Counted from the stretch's first letter, positions 23,033 through 32,728 are shown. The stretch is 48,057 nucleotides of DNA from Evtepia gabavorous (GCF_003425665.1 NZ_QQRQ01000017.1:1-48057), one strand, 5' to 3'. The notes: generated by a model not told the origin, from the letters alone. A program made the numbers and translations.

Positions 23033-23077
23033 CTGCGGCCTTCCAGCCGCAGTTTATTTCCGCAGAAACGACTGCGG
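23033..23077 (+). promoter_or_regulatory. Tandem interchangeable hairpins in the leader
   Basis: The leader has CTGCGG (23033-23038), CCGCAG (23047-23052), CCGCAG (23060-23065) and CTGCGG (23072-23077). The arms can pair as two neighbouring hairpins or cross-pair. No T run follows; the role is unknown. Confidence 0.4.
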
Positions 23078-23114
23078 GAAAACACCGGCCCCAGCAGGGC
23101 CAGGAAGAGGGAGA

Positions 23115-23990
23115 ATGGACATGTGGGCGTCAACTGGTTGGAAAGACTATGAGCTGCTGGACTGCGGCAAAGGGGAAAAGCTGGAACGCTGGGGGTCTTA
23201 TACCTTAGTGCGTCCTGATCCCCAGGCCATCTGGAATACCCCCCGCCGTCACCCTGGCTGGAAACGCTACGATGCCCGCTATGCCCGCTCCCATACGGGA
23301 GGGGGACAGTGGGTCAAAAAGGATCTGCCCCAGCGATGGCAGGTCCGCTATGGGGCCTTGACTTTCAATATTAAACCCATGAACTTCAAGCACACCGGTC
23401 TCTTTCCCGAGCAGGCCGCCAACTGGGACTTTGCCATGGAGCAGATCCAGCGGGCCGGCCGGCCGGTCTCCGTATTGAATCTCTTTGCCTACACCGGCGC
23501 GGCCACCCTTGCCTGCGCAGCCGCTGGGGCCTCTGTCTGCCATGTGGACGCGGCCCGGGGGATGGTCAGCTGGGCCCGGGAAAACGCCAAGAGCTCTGGT
23601 CTGGAGGACGCCCCCATCCGCTGGATTGTGGACGACTGCGCCAAATTTGTGGAGCGGGAAATCCGTCGGGGCCGGCGCTATGACGCCGTTATTATGGACC
23701 CCCCCTCCTACGGCCGAGGGCCCTCCGGGGAAATTTGGAAGCTGGAGGAGAACCTATACCCCTTTGTGGAGCTGGTCACCGGTGTGCTGTCCGACCGCCC
23801 CCTCTTTTTCTTAATCAACTCCTACACCACGGGGCTTGCCCCGTCGGTGCTGACTTACCTGTTGGAAACCCTTCTCTCCCGCCGATATGGCGGCAGCACC
23901 GTCAGTGATGAGCTGGGGCTTCCTGTCACCCACAGCGGCCTGATGCTCCCCTGCGGCGCCACCGGACGCTGGACCGCAGAGGGAAAGTGA
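23115..23990 (+). CDS. SAM-dependent methyltransferase, RlmI/YccW-like
   Basis: A 291-residue class I methyltransferase. Motif I VLNLFAYTGAATLACAAAGA (about 121-140) follows the NFKHTGLFPEQAANWDF segment; VCHVDAARGMVSWARENAKSSGL supplies the acidic SAM-ribose residue; motif IV is DAVIMDPPSYGRGPSG, where DPPSYGRG is typical of rRNA cytosine/guanine methyltransferases of the RlmI/RlmK type. It lacks the N-terminal PUA domain of RlmI, so the substrate (probably 23S rRNA) is inferred. Starts at 23115 and 23121 are both possible, each about 7 bases from part of AGGAAGAGGGAG. ecfA1 starts 10 bases later. Confidence 0.82.
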   Translation: MDMWASTGWKDYELLDCGKGEKLERWGSYTLVRPDPQAIWNTPRRHPGWKRYDARYARSHTGGGQWVKKDLPQRWQVRYGALTFNIKPMNFKHTGLFPEQAANWDFAMEQIQRAGRPVSVLNLFAYTGAATLACAAAGASVCHVDAARGMVSWARENAKSSGLEDAPIRWIVDDCAKFVEREIRRGRRYDAVIMDPPSYGRGPSGEIWKLEENLYPFVELVTGVLSDRPLFFLINSYTTGLAPSVLTYLLETLLSRRYGGSTVSDELGLPVTHSGLMLPCGATGRWTAEGK

Positions 23991-24000
23991 GGAACAAGCC

Positions 24001-24843
24001 ATGGCAACCATGATCAAAGCCGAACACCTGACATTTTGCTACCCAGACGAGCCGGCAGATCATCCGCCGGTACTGGACGATGTCAATTTAGAAATCGAGG
24101 CCGGCTCCTTTGTGGCCATTCTGGGGCACAACGGCTCCGGGAAATCCACCCTGGCCAAACATATGAACGCCCTGCTGACGCCAACGGCGGGAAAACTCTG
24201 GGTGGAGGGCTTGGATACCGCAGACCCGGAAAATCTCCTGGCTGTCCGCGGCAAGGTCGGGATGGTCTTTCAAAACCCGGACAACCAGATTGTCGCCAGC
24301 GTGGTCGAGGAAGATGTAGCCTTCGGCCCGGAAAATTTGGGGGTTCCCCCGGCGGAGATCCGGCAGCGGGTGGACACCGCGCTCCACATGGTGGGGATGT
24401 ATGACCTGCGGGAGCACTCCCCCCATCTTCTCTCCGGGGGCCAGAAGCAACGGGTGGCCATCGCCGGCATCATTGCCATGATGCCACGCTGCATTGTGCT
24501 GGATGAGGCCACCGCCATGCTGGACCCAGTGGGCCGGCGGGAAACCGTGGACACCATCCGGACTTTGAATGAAAAATACGGCATCACCGTGATCCTGATC
24601 ACCCACCACATGGACGAGGCCGCCCAGGCACAGCGGCTGATCGTCATGGCCGGGGGGCATATCATCGACGACGGTCCTCCCACTGAGGTGTTTCAGCATG
24701 TTGACACCCTGCGAAGCGCCGGTCTGGCGGTTCCAGAAACGGTGGGGCTGCTCTATGAGCTGAAAAAGGAGGGTCTCCCTGTCCCCCTGGATGCCATCCG
24801 CGATGAGGACTGCGCCGCCGTACTGGCGGGTCTTTTGCAATAA
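24001..24843 (+). CDS. ecfA1: ECF transporter ATPase EcfA1
   Basis: A 280-residue ATPase of the energy-coupling factor module shared by vitamin and metal uptake S-components. Walker A GHNGSGKST (42-50), Q-loop VFQNPDNQIVASVVEEDVAFGPEN (the NPD-Q pattern of EcfA1), signature LSGGQKQRVAIAG, Walker B CIVLDEATAMLDP and switch ITHHMDEA are intact. It is the first of the ecfA1-ecfA2-ecfT set. Confidence 0.95.
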   Translation: MATMIKAEHLTFCYPDEPADHPPVLDDVNLEIEAGSFVAILGHNGSGKSTLAKHMNALLTPTAGKLWVEGLDTADPENLLAVRGKVGMVFQNPDNQIVASVVEEDVAFGPENLGVPPAEIRQRVDTALHMVGMYDLREHSPHLLSGGQKQRVAIAGIIAMMPRCIVLDEATAMLDPVGRRETVDTIRTLNEKYGITVILITHHMDEAAQAQRLIVMAGGHIIDDGPPTEVFQHVDTLRSAGLAVPETVGLLYELKKEGLPVPLDAIRDEDCAAVLAGLLQ

Positions 24844-24881
24844 CATCCCGTTTGCAAGGCAAATTGTGAGGAGTAAAAGGT

Positions 24882-25748
24882 TTGGAACCAATCATTGAAA
24901 TCAAAAACTTAACCCATATATACAGCCCCAACACCCCTTTTGAGCAGCGGGCCCTGGATTCCGTGAACCTGACCATTTATCAGGGGGAGACCCTTGGCAT
25001 CATTGGACGCACGGGTTCTGGAAAGTCTACCTTGATCCAGCATCTCAACGGCCTGGTCCGTCCCACCTCGGGTCAGATTCTCTTCGAGGGACAGGATATC
25101 TGGAGCAGCAAGGAACTGACCCACACCATCCGTTTCCAGGTGGGGTTGGTTTTTCAATATCCGGAGTATCAGCTGTTTGAGGAAACGGTGTACAAGGACA
25201 TTGCTTTCGGACCCCGCAACATGAAGCTGGACGAAGGCGAAATTGACCGGCGGGTGCGTCGGGCTGCTGCTTTTGCCGGTCTGCGTGACGAAGTTCTCTC
25301 CCGCTCCCCTTTTGAGCTCTCCGGCGGCCAGAAGCGGCGGGTGGCCATTGCGGGGGTCATCGCCATGGAGCCCAAGGTCCTCATTTTGGACGAGCCCACC
25401 GCCGGTCTGGACCCGGCGGGCGCCGCCAGCATTCTGGCCAATATTGAGACCTACCGGCAGGCCAACCACGCCACCGTTATCCTTGTCAGCCATTCCATGG
25501 AGGATGTGGCCCGACTGGCTGACCGGCTGGTGGTGGTCAGTCAGGGGACCCTTCCCTATGTGGGGACCCCTCGGGAGGTCTTTTCCCACGGGGAAGCCTT
25601 AGAGTCCATGGGGCTGGCTGTCCCCGCCATGAACCGGGTCTTTTCCCGGGTCCGGGCCATGGGAGTGGACATCGACCCGGCGGTCTACACCGTCGAGCAG
25701 GCCAAGGCGGCCATTCTGGACGCCTTACGGAAGAAGGGGGGACGCTAA
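24882..25748 (+). CDS. ecfA2: ECF transporter ATPase EcfA2
   Basis: A 288-residue partner ATPase. Walker A GRTGSGKST, VFQYPEYQLFEETVYKDIAFGPRNM (the EcfA2-type Q-loop), LSGGQKRRVAIAG, LILDEPTAGLDP and SHSMEDVARLADR are all present. The start is TTG at 24882 with GAGGAG about 8 bases upstream; an upstream ATG is not available in frame. It runs directly into ecfT. Confidence 0.95.
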   Translation: MEPIIEIKNLTHIYSPNTPFEQRALDSVNLTIYQGETLGIIGRTGSGKSTLIQHLNGLVRPTSGQILFEGQDIWSSKELTHTIRFQVGLVFQYPEYQLFEETVYKDIAFGPRNMKLDEGEIDRRVRRAAAFAGLRDEVLSRSPFELSGGQKRRVAIAGVIAMEPKVLILDEPTAGLDPAGAASILANIETYRQANHATVILVSHSMEDVARLADRLVVVSQGTLPYVGTPREVFSHGEALESMGLAVPAMNRVFSRVRAMGVDIDPAVYTVEQAKAAILDALRKKGGR

Positions 25749-26555
25749 GTGGCACTGAAAGACATCACCCTGGGCCAATATTTTCCCGGTCATTCCTTCA
25801 TCCACCGTCTGGACCCTCGGGCCAAGATCATCTTTACCGTGGTCTATATTGTCGCTATCTTTCTGTGCAAGGCTTTGGTCTCCTACGGTTTGGCTCTGGT
25901 GGTCCTGCTCCTCCTCATCGCCATCTCCCGGGTGCAGCCCAAGGTTTTCCTAAAGGGAATGAAACCCGTCATCTTCATTGTGATCTGTACCGCCCTGCTC
26001 AACCTTTTCTACACCTCGGGGACCGTTCTCTGGAGTTTCGGCATCCTCAAGATCACAGAGGAGGGAATTTGGAAGGCCGGTTTCATGGTGCTGCGGATTT
26101 TGATGCTGATCGCCTGCACGCTCCTGCTGACCTACACCACCTCCCCCATTCTCCTGACAGACGGCCTGGAACGGCTGCTGCGTCCTTTGAAAAAGGTCCG
26201 CTTCCCCGTCCACGAGCTGTCCATGATGATGAGCATTGCTCTGCGGTTTATTCCCACTCTGATCCAGGAGACCGACAAAATCATCTCCGCCCAGAAGGCC
26301 CGGGGAGCTGACTTCGACAGCGGAAACCTAATGCAGAAAGCGAAAGCCCTGATCCCCATCCTCATCCCCCTCTTCCTCTCCTCCTTTCGCCGGGCAGAGG
26401 AACTGGCCATCGCCATGGAATGCCGCTGCTACCACGGGGACGAAGGCCGCACCAGCCTGCGCCAGCTGACCATGCACGGGCGGGACTGGGGCTTTGTGGT
26501 CTTCAGTGTGCTGCTGTGCGCGGCCATAGTGGTGCTGCGCTGCTTTGGGCTGTAA
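25749..26555 (+). CDS. ecfT: ECF transporter transmembrane protein EcfT
   Basis: A 268-residue membrane coupling protein. The start DITLGQYFPGHSFIHRLDPRAKI is a family hallmark. Two coupling helices that contact EcfA1/A2 normally carry Ala-Arg-Gly motifs: the first is present (SAQKARGADFDSG), while the second reads MECRCYHG instead of the usual MEARGY. The GTG start immediately follows the ecfA2 stop, implying coupled translation. No substrate-specific S-component is encoded nearby, as expected for a group II module. Confidence 0.93.
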   Translation: MALKDITLGQYFPGHSFIHRLDPRAKIIFTVVYIVAIFLCKALVSYGLALVVLLLLIAISRVQPKVFLKGMKPVIFIVICTALLNLFYTSGTVLWSFGILKITEEGIWKAGFMVLRILMLIACTLLLTYTTSPILLTDGLERLLRPLKKVRFPVHELSMMMSIALRFIPTLIQETDKIISAQKARGADFDSGNLMQKAKALIPILIPLFLSSFRRAEELAIAMECRCYHGDEGRTSLRQLTMHGRDWGFVVFSVLLCAAIVVLRCFGL

Positions 26556-26568
26556 GGGAGGGATTCGG

Positions 26569-27321
26569 ATGCGCAACATTGCTTTGACGCTGATGTACGA
26601 CGGCACCGCCTACCACGGCTGGCAAGTGCAGAAACGGGATGTCACCGTGGCGGAAACCCTGGAAAAGGCGCTGGCCCACGTAGTGGGGCATCCAGTGAAA
26701 TGCACCGGTGCCGGCCGTACCGATGCTGGGGTCCACGCAGAACGGTATGTGGCCAATTTCCGCACCACTTCCTCCATTCCCTGCGACCGGATTCCTCTGG
26801 CGGTCAATACCCGCCTGCCAGGAGATATCGTGGTCACCAAGGCAACCCAAGTGCCAGAGGACTTCAATGCCATCGGCAGCTGCCAGCGGAAAGAATATAC
26901 TTACCGGATCTATAATTCCCGCATTCGCAACGCCTTTCTGGTCAACCGGGTGTGGTTCTACCCCAAACACCTGGACGAAGAGGTGATGGCTCGGGCGGCC
27001 CAGCATTTTGTGGGCACCCATGATTTCGCCTGTGTCCGCTCTGTGGGAACGGAAACCAAAACCACAGTCCGTACCGTCCACTACTTCACCATCACCCGGG
27101 AGGGAGATATGATCTCCTGCCGGGTCTGCGCGGACGGCTTTCTTTACAATATGGTCCGGGCCATGGTGGGAACCTGCGTCTACGCCTCAGAGGGAAAACT
27201 CTCCCCCGATGACATCCCCGGCCTGCTGGAAGGGCGCAACCGCACCGATGCCGGCCCCACAGCCCCTCCGCAAGGGTTGTATATGACCAACCTGTGGTAC
27301 CCCGTTCCCAACCTCCCCTAA
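26569..27321 (+). CDS. truA: tRNA pseudouridine(38-40) synthase
   Basis: A 250-residue TruA that makes pseudouridine at positions 38-40 of tRNA anticodon stems. The catalytic Asp motif GAGRTDAGVHAE is at about 46-57. RNIALTLMYDGTAYHGWQVQ at the start and FLYNMVRAMVGTCVYASEG near the C-terminus are family blocks. The start at 26569 follows GGGAGGG. It is in the same run as ecfA1A2T, a neighbourhood conserved in Firmicutes. Confidence 0.95.
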   Translation: MRNIALTLMYDGTAYHGWQVQKRDVTVAETLEKALAHVVGHPVKCTGAGRTDAGVHAERYVANFRTTSSIPCDRIPLAVNTRLPGDIVVTKATQVPEDFNAIGSCQRKEYTYRIYNSRIRNAFLVNRVWFYPKHLDEEVMARAAQHFVGTHDFACVRSVGTETKTTVRTVHYFTITREGDMISCRVCADGFLYNMVRAMVGTCVYASEGKLSPDDIPGLLEGRNRTDAGPTAPPQGLYMTNLWYPVPNLP

Positions 27322-27358
27322 GCATTCCCAGACCCCCCAGCCCCAATGGAGGTGTGCT

Positions 27359-28552
27359 ATGAATAAGCTGAACAAGCTGCAAGATCTCAAAACAACACTG
27401 ACGCAGAAGCAGCGGATCATCCTGTTGGTGGTGGCAGTTGTGGTCGTCCTTGGGGCCCTGACTGCCACAGTTTTTCGGGACAACGCCGCCAGCTTCCTGC
27501 GCTGGATGACCTATTCCCAAAAGGACGACGATTTTCCCCACAACGCCCAGTCCAACAGCCTTTTTCTGGGCATGGGCGATGACCTGCTGATCTGCACCCA
27601 GACCCAAATTCAGTTGGTCTCCCCCACGGGAACCGCTCGTCTGAAGGAGACGGTCAACATGAGTTCCCCCGCCCTCAACGCCTCGGGAGACTACGCTGTG
27701 GTGTATGATGTGGGCGGGCAGGAACTGAACGTCATCGGCCAGGGTGCCCTGCTCCACAAGCTGTCTCTGTCGGAAGAGGAGTCCCTGCTCTGCGCCACCG
27801 TCAATGAAAAGGGCTGGGTTGCCGTGACCAGCAAGGTCAGCGGATATAAGGGGGTTGTCACGGTATACAACCGGGATTTTGAGGCCGTCCTCACCATCCG
27901 TCTGTCCAGCCGCTATATCTCCGACGCAGTGGTCACGCCAGACTGCCGGGGTGTCTACCTGATCTCTCCCGGTCAGGCGGAGGGCGCTTTTGAAAACACC
28001 CTCCTCTACTATACCCTTTCCTCCCGGGAAGAGCCCACCCGCACCATCTCTCTGGGGTCTAACGTGGTCCTGTCCATCCGCAGCGCCGGACGGTGCTGGA
28101 TTTTAGGGGACAAGAGCCTGCTAATCCTGGATTCCAGCGGAGTAATTACTTCCTCCTATGACTATGACGACCAGTATCTGAAAATGGGCTCCCTACAGGG
28201 CAATGGCTTTGCCACGCTTTTCCTCTCGACCTCTTCCTCTGGAACCGCAGGAACCCTGGTGACGGTGGGGACCGATGGAAAGCCCTACGGAGAGCTGGCC
28301 CTGGACGGGCAGACCCTCGCCCTGGCGGCGCAGGGACACAAGGTTGCTGTGCTTACCACCAGCGAGGTCATCTCCGCAGACCGCAAGTTGGACAGCTACA
28401 CCACCAGCCCCAACCAGCGCGGCGTCCGCAACCTGGCCGTTTATGAGGACGGCAGCGTGGCGCTGATCAACAGCGCCGCCGTGAGCCTCTACTTCCCCTC
28501 CAACGGCACCAAAGTGGACCCCAAGGCAGACAGCAGTGAGGGGACTTCGTAA
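27359..28552 (+). CDS. DUF5711 family membrane-anchored protein
   Basis: A 397-residue protein with one N-terminal helix (about 20-38, IILLVVAVVVVLGALTATVF) and a large outside domain of repeated short beta strands, consistent with the propeller-like DUF5711 family of Clostridia (HNAQSNSLFLGMGDDLLICTQTQIQLVSPTG; GDYAVVYDVGGQELNVI). Function unknown. It is followed by a CvpA-family gene with a one-base overlap. Confidence 0.8.
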   Translation: MNKLNKLQDLKTTLTQKQRIILLVVAVVVVLGALTATVFRDNAASFLRWMTYSQKDDDFPHNAQSNSLFLGMGDDLLICTQTQIQLVSPTGTARLKETVNMSSPALNASGDYAVVYDVGGQELNVIGQGALLHKLSLSEEESLLCATVNEKGWVAVTSKVSGYKGVVTVYNRDFEAVLTIRLSSRYISDAVVTPDCRGVYLISPGQAEGAFENTLLYYTLSSREEPTRTISLGSNVVLSIRSAGRCWILGDKSLLILDSSGVITSSYDYDDQYLKMGSLQGNGFATLFLSTSSSGTAGTLVTVGTDGKPYGELALDGQTLALAAQGHKVAVLTTSEVISADRKLDSYTTSPNQRGVRNLAVYEDGSVALINSAAVSLYFPSNGTKVDPKADSSEGTS

Positions 28553-29235
28553 TGGAACTCACCGTTTCCCTCCTATTGGACCTGGTGATTCTGGGGCTAC
28601 TGCTCTACTGTCTGATCCAGGGCCTTCGCCGGGGCTTCATCCTCACTCTCTGCTCTCTGTTGGCCGTTTTGCTGGCTTTCCTCGGCGGCTGGTATCTGGC
28701 CACCCACGCCGCCCAGCCCCTGGAAGAGAAACTGGAACCGGTCATTCTCCATGCCATGCTCGCCCAGGAGGAATCGGAGGCCGCAGATTCCCCGGAGCAG
28801 ACAGACTTACCATCCCAATCCGAACAGGCCAACCCATCCGAGAATGGACTGTTTCATCGCTTTCCCCAATCCCTCCAGGATCAGCTGACCCAGACAACAG
28901 AGGACTGGAAGCAGGCGACTCGTGCCGAGCTGGCTGCCGCGGCAGCTGGGCTTTTGGCCAGGTCTCTGCTGTTTTTGGCCGGTTTCTTCGGCGTTCTGAT
29001 CCTCTGGCTCATTCTCTGCCACACTTTGAATCTGGTGGCCAAGCTGCCTGGGCTTCACCTGCTCAACAAACTGCTGGGGGGGCTTCTGGGGCTGATCAAA
29101 GGCCTGCTCCTGCTGATGGTTGCCCGCTGGATTCTCTGTGACCTGCTGGGGTGGATTCCGGCGTCCATTGCAGCGGAGAGCCGCCTGCTCCCCCTCCTCT
29201 CCTCCTTTTCCATCTTCTCCCTGCTGGGAGGATAA
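28552..29235 (+). CDS. CvpA family membrane protein
   Basis: A 227-residue protein with helices near 7-45 and from about 135 to the end, separated by an acidic, Gln/Ser-rich outside loop (about 70-120). LVILGLLLYCLIQGLRRGFILTLCSLLAVLLAF at the start is the CvpA signature (colicin V production protein family; also linked to envelope homeostasis). The start overlaps the stop of the DUF5711 gene (TAATG). It is the last gene of the co-directional run. Confidence 0.78.
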   Translation: MELTVSLLLDLVILGLLLYCLIQGLRRGFILTLCSLLAVLLAFLGGWYLATHAAQPLEEKLEPVILHAMLAQEESEAADSPEQTDLPSQSEQANPSENGLFHRFPQSLQDQLTQTTEDWKQATRAELAAAAAGLLARSLLFLAGFFGVLILWLILCHTLNLVAKLPGLHLLNKLLGGLLGLIKGLLLLMVARWILCDLLGWIPASIAAESRLLPLLSSFSIFSLLGG

Positions 29236-29257
29236 CTTTCCAATCATTCACATCTAA

Positions 29258-29286
29258 TTCATAAACCCATGTTAGGATAGCATACT
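29258..29286 (+). promoter_or_regulatory. Possible promoter of the ClpE-like gene
   Basis: TTCATA (29258-29263), 17-base spacer, CATACT (29281-29286). The match is weak. No CtsR box or CIRCE element is visible in 29236-29324. Confidence 0.35.
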
Positions 29287-29324
29287 ACTAAATCATGACA
29301 CCCCACAAAGGAGTGAACCCGCCT

Positions 29325-31700
29325 ATGAAACCAACGCTGTGCAGCAGATGCAAAAAAAATGTCGCCGTGGTCTTTATCACCCGGCTGGACAACAACGGAC
29401 AGGGAGGTCAGAATGAAGGTCTCTGCCTGAAATGCGCCCGGGAGCTGAATATCCGCCCGGTTACTGATATGATTGAGAAAATGGGCCTGAGTGATGAAGA
29501 TTTGGAGGGACTGACCTCTGAAATGATGTCGGCCTTTGAAGGGGCCGAAAGCATGGAAGGCCTGCTGGGCAACCTGTCCGGCGCCCTGGGCGACGCGGCG
29601 AACAGCAGCGACGACGACGAGGAAGAAGACGGACGGACTGCCACCTTCCCCTTCCTGAACAAGCTCATGGGAAACTTGGCCAACCCCGATGGGGAGAAAA
29701 AGGAGGACGCGCTGCCCGATGTCTCTCCCCAGGCCGCGGATGGCGGCCGCAGTGTCCGCGAGGAAAAAACCGAGCGCAAAAACCGGACCAAGCGGAAATT
29801 CCTGGAAAATCACTGTATCTCCCTCACCCGAAAAGCCGCAGAGGGAAAGTTGGATCGGATGATTGGACGGGATCAGGAGCTGGAACGGGTCATTCAGATC
29901 CTCAACCGCCGCCAAAAAAACAATCCCTGCCTCATCGGAGAACCCGGCGTGGGAAAAACCGCCATTGCCGAAGGGCTGGCGATGAAAATCTATCAGGGTG
30001 ACGTTCCCTACAAGCTCAAGGACAAGGAGGTCTACCTGTTGGACTTGACTTCCTTGGTGGCGGGAACCCAGTTCCGCGGCCAGTTTGAAAGCCGCATGAA
30101 GGGACTGATCGAGGAAATCAAGAAGCTGGGCAATATCATCCTGGTCATCGACGAAGTCCATAATCTGGTGGGCGCCGGGGATGCCGAGGGCTCTATGAAT
30201 GCCGCCAATATCCTCAAGCCCGCCCTGTCCCGGGGAGAAATCCAGGTCATTGGCGCCACCACACTGGTGGAGTACCGGAAATATATTGAGAAGGATTCCG
30301 CTCTGGAGCGCCGCTTCCAGCCCGTGATCGTCAACGAGCCCTCCATTGAGGATGCCGTGGAGATCATCAAGGGCATCGCCCCCTATTACGAGTCCTTTCA
30401 CCATGTTAAAATCACCCCTGACATCGCCCGCCTGGCCGTGCTCATGTCGGAGCGCTATATCACCGACCGCTTTCTGCCGGACAAGGCCATCGACCTCATT
30501 GACGAGGCCTGTTCCGATGTCAATCTGCGGGACAAAAATCTGGCCCGCAGCCAAGAGGTCCAAAAAGAGCTCAACGACATCGCTGTTGAGCGGGAGGTCA
30601 TGGTCGCTGATGCCGGGGACCGGGCGTATGAGCGCCTGGCAGAACTGCGGAGCAAAGAGCTCCAGCTTTTACAAGAACAGCAGGAACTGAGCCGGCAGGA
30701 GGCCCCTTCCCTGACTCTGGAGAGCCTGTCCCGCGTGGTTGAGCTTTGGACCAAGATTCCCGCCAGCACCATCCAGGAGCAGGAATACGAGCGTTTGGCC
30801 AAGTTGGAAGACCGCTTGAAGGAGCACGTCGTCGGCCAGGACGAGGCCATTGCCGCCGTCTCCGCCGCCATCCGCCGGAACCGGGTGGGGGTCACCTCCA
30901 AACGGAAACCGGTGTCCTTCATCTTTGTGGGCTCCACCGGTGTGGGAAAGACAGAATTGGTCAAACGGTTGGCCGAGGATCTCTTCCATGCACCGGAGTC
31001 CCTGATTCGCCTGGACATGTCTGAGTTTATGGAAAAGCACTCCGTCTCCCGGATCATCGGCTCTCCCCCCGGCTATGTGGGCTATGATGAGGCCGGTCAG
31101 CTGACCGAGAAAATCCGCCGGAAACCCTATTCCGTGGTCCTGTTTGATGAGATTGAGAAGGCCCACCCCGATGTCCTGAACATTCTCCTGCAAATTCTGG
31201 ACGACGGACATATCACCGACGCCCAGGGCCGGGTGGTCAACTTTGAAAACACTGTGATTGTCATGACCTCCAATGCAGGCAGCGACAGCAGCGCAGGACC
31301 GCTGGGCTTTGGAAAGACCGCCAATGAACTGAACAAGGACAAGGCCATGAAGGCCCTGCAGCAGTTCCTGCGGCCGGAGTTTATCAACCGGGTGGATGAG
31401 GTCATCTGCTTCAACCAGCTTTCGGAGGAGAATTTCCGCGCCATCGCCCGGATTATGCTGCAGGAGCTGCAGGAGGTTCTGCAGGAAAAGAATCTGACTT
31501 TTACCTGGGACGAAACCGTGCTGGATCAGTTGGTGAAGGATTCCTATTCTGCCGCCTATGGCGCCCGGAACCTGCGCCGGCACATTCAGAAGAGCCTGGA
31601 GGACCCCATTGCCACCAAAATCATCGAGAGTTATCTCCATCCCATCACCGCGTTAAAGGCCGTGGTGGAGAATGGAACCATTGTCATTCACGCTTTGTAA
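29325..31700 (+). CDS. ClpE-like AAA+ unfoldase with N-terminal zinc finger
   Basis: A 791-residue Hsp100 ATPase. Residues 1-40 hold a C4 zinc finger (CSRC and CLKC pairs) as in ClpE and McsA, in place of the ClpC double-helical N-domain. An acidic linker (about 85-105, DDDEEED) follows. The two AAA+ modules have Walker A GEPGVGKT (about 204-211) and GSTGVGKT (about 535-542), Walker B VIDEVH and [10 protein letters not shown], and sensor [11 protein letters not shown] middle coiled coil lies at about 405-460. The GPLGFGKT segment (about 657-664) supplies an LGF tripeptide at the ClpP-docking loop position, so it probably feeds ClpP. AAAGGAG lies about 12 bases before the ATG at 29325. Clostridial ClpC is the alternative label. 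Confidence 0.88.
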   Translation: MKPTLCSRCKKNVAVVFITRLDNNGQGGQNEGLCLKCARELNIRPVTDMIEKMGLSDEDLEGLTSEMMSAFEGAESMEGLLGNLSGALGDAANSSDDDEEEDGRTATFPFLNKLMGNLANPDGEKKEDALPDVSPQAADGGRSVREEKTERKNRTKRKFLENHCISLTRKAAEGKLDRMIGRDQELERVIQILNRRQKNNPCLIGEPGVGKTAIAEGLAMKIYQGDVPYKLKDKEVYLLDLTSLVAGTQFRGQFESRMKGLIEEIKKLGNIILVIDEVHNLVGAGDAEGSMNAANILKPALSRGEIQVIGATTLVEYRKYIEKDSALERRFQPVIVNEPSIEDAVEIIKGIAPYYESFHHVKITPDIARLAVLMSERYITDRFLPDKAIDLIDEACSDVNLRDKNLARSQEVQKELNDIAVEREVMVADAGDRAYERLAELRSKELQLLQEQQELSRQEAPSLTLESLSRVVELWTKIPASTIQEQEYERLAKLEDRLKEHVVGQDEAIAAVSAAIRRNRVGVTSKRKPVSFIFVGSTGVGKTELVKRLAEDLFHAPESLIRLDMSEFMEKHSVSRIIGSPPGYVGYDEAGQLTEKIRRKPYSVVLFDEIEKAHPDVLNILLQILDDGHITDAQGRVVNFENTVIVMTSNAGSDSSAGPLGFGKTANELNKDKAMKALQQFLRPEFINRVDEVICFNQLSEENFRAIARIMLQELQEVLQEKNLTFTWDETVLDQLVKDSYSAAYGARNLRRHIQKSLEDPIATKIIESYLHPITALKAVVENGTIVIHAL

Positions 31701-31710
31701 TACCGCACAA

Positions 31711-31743
31711 ACGCCCCGCATACCTTTCCCGTGTGCGGGGCGT
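31711..31743 (+). terminator. Terminator after the ClpE-like gene
   Basis: A 10-bp perfect stem ACGCCCCGCA/TGCGGGGCGT, followed by CTGTTTG; flanking CAAA/TTTG can extend it. Confidence 0.8.
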
Positions 31744-31772
31744 CTGTTTGCATGCTTACCTATCAGCAGCGA

Positions 31773-31814
31773 AAAAGATTCCCCTGGGTGCGTCAGCATC
31801 CAGAGGAATCTTTT
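31773..31814. terminator. Hairpin terminator, mainly for degV
   Basis: The outer stem AAAAGATTCC/GGAATCTTTT and inner stem CTGGGTGC/GCATCCAG (one wobble) share a GTCA loop. The stem ends give T runs on both strands. It lies 15 bases past the degV stop. Confidence 0.78.
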
Positions 31815-31828
31815 CCACTTTATCGTTG

Positions 31829-32698
31829 TTATCGTTGGGTGCCCAGGAAAAAAAGCGCCAGGGTTCCCAGGCCGGAGTGGGCGCCAATCACAGGGCCCAC
31901 ATCCCCAATGGTGACAGAGACCACGTGCAGTCGCTCTTGGATCATCGCCGCCAAAGCCCGCGCCTCGTCCAGACAGTCTCCATGGCTGATGTAAATGCGT
32001 TGATTCTGGGGGTCTATGGCACTCTCCTCCATGTGTTTGAGCAGTGCCTCAATGGACTTTTTCCGTCCCTTGGCCGACTCCATGGGCACCAGATGCCCCT
32101 GGTCATCCACGTGGAGCACTGGTTTGATATTGAGCAGGTTCCCCACAATCGCCTTGCCGGCGGAAAGGCGCCCGCCCCGGCGGAGTTGGCTCAAATCTCC
32201 CACTGTGAACCAGTGGCACAGATGGGGAATCGTCTCCCGGACAAAGTCCCGGACCGCTTCAATGTCCTTCCCCTTTCGCTTCTCCTGCACCGCCAAGTCC
32301 ACCAAAAGGCCCTGTCCCATTGAGGCACACAGGGTATCCACCGTGATGACCTTGGCCTCTGGAAATTCCTCCTGCAGTTCCTCCGCCGCCATGGCGCCAT
32401 TGTGATAGGTCCCGCTCAGTCCAGAGGAAAAACCCAGGTACAAGACGTCCTTTCCCTGCCGCAGAAAGGGCAAAAAGCAGTCCTTGAACTCCTCCACATT
32501 GGGCGCAGAAGTCTGCGCCGGTTCTCCCCTGCTCAGACGGGTATAAAAGACATGGCTCTCTGGGGCCTCGTCCGGGCAATTTCGGAACCTGTCCTCCCCC
32601 AGCTGGACAGACAGTGGGATCACCGTCAGGTCTAAGTCTCGGATCAGATCCTGGCTGAAATCACAGCAGGAATCCGTTACAATTACATACTCTCTCAT
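31829..32698 (-). CDS. DegV family fatty acid-binding protein
   Basis: A 289-residue protein with the DegV fold: VIVTDSCCDFSQDLIRDLDLTVIPLSVQLGE at the start, FYTRLSRGEPAQTSAPN (about 51-67) around the conserved T-S-P that binds the carboxylate, LYLGFSSGLSGTY, and C-terminal RIYISHGD. Characterised members (FakB) hold fatty acids for the FakA kinase; which acid this one binds cannot be told. It follows the hemolysin III gene by 30 bases, with AAGGAG before its start. Confidence 0.9.
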   Translation of the reverse strand: MREYVIVTDSCCDFSQDLIRDLDLTVIPLSVQLGEDRFRNCPDEAPESHVFYTRLSRGEPAQTSAPNVEEFKDCFLPFLRQGKDVLYLGFSSGLSGTYHNGAMAAEELQEEFPEAKVITVDTLCASMGQGLLVDLAVQEKRKGKDIEAVRDFVRETIPHLCHWFTVGDLSQLRRGGRLSAGKAIVGNLLNIKPVLHVDDQGHLVPMESAKGRKKSIEALLKHMEESAIDPQNQRIYISHGDCLDEARALAAMIQERLHVVSVTIGDVGPVIGAHSGLGTLALFFLGTQR

Positions 32699-32728
32699 GG
32701 CAGCCGACTCCTTCCTCTTGTTTTTCTT

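Noticed and set aside
29236-29324. CtsR box or CIRCE element ahead of the ClpE-like gene
   Set aside because: Neither the CtsR heptad repeat nor the CIRCE inverted repeat can be found there; only a weak sigma-A-like pair is present.
29259-31640. Two long minus-strand frames (434 and 323 residues) opposite the ClpE-like gene
   Set aside because: Both are antisense to a gene with complete AAA+ motifs and show no family features.
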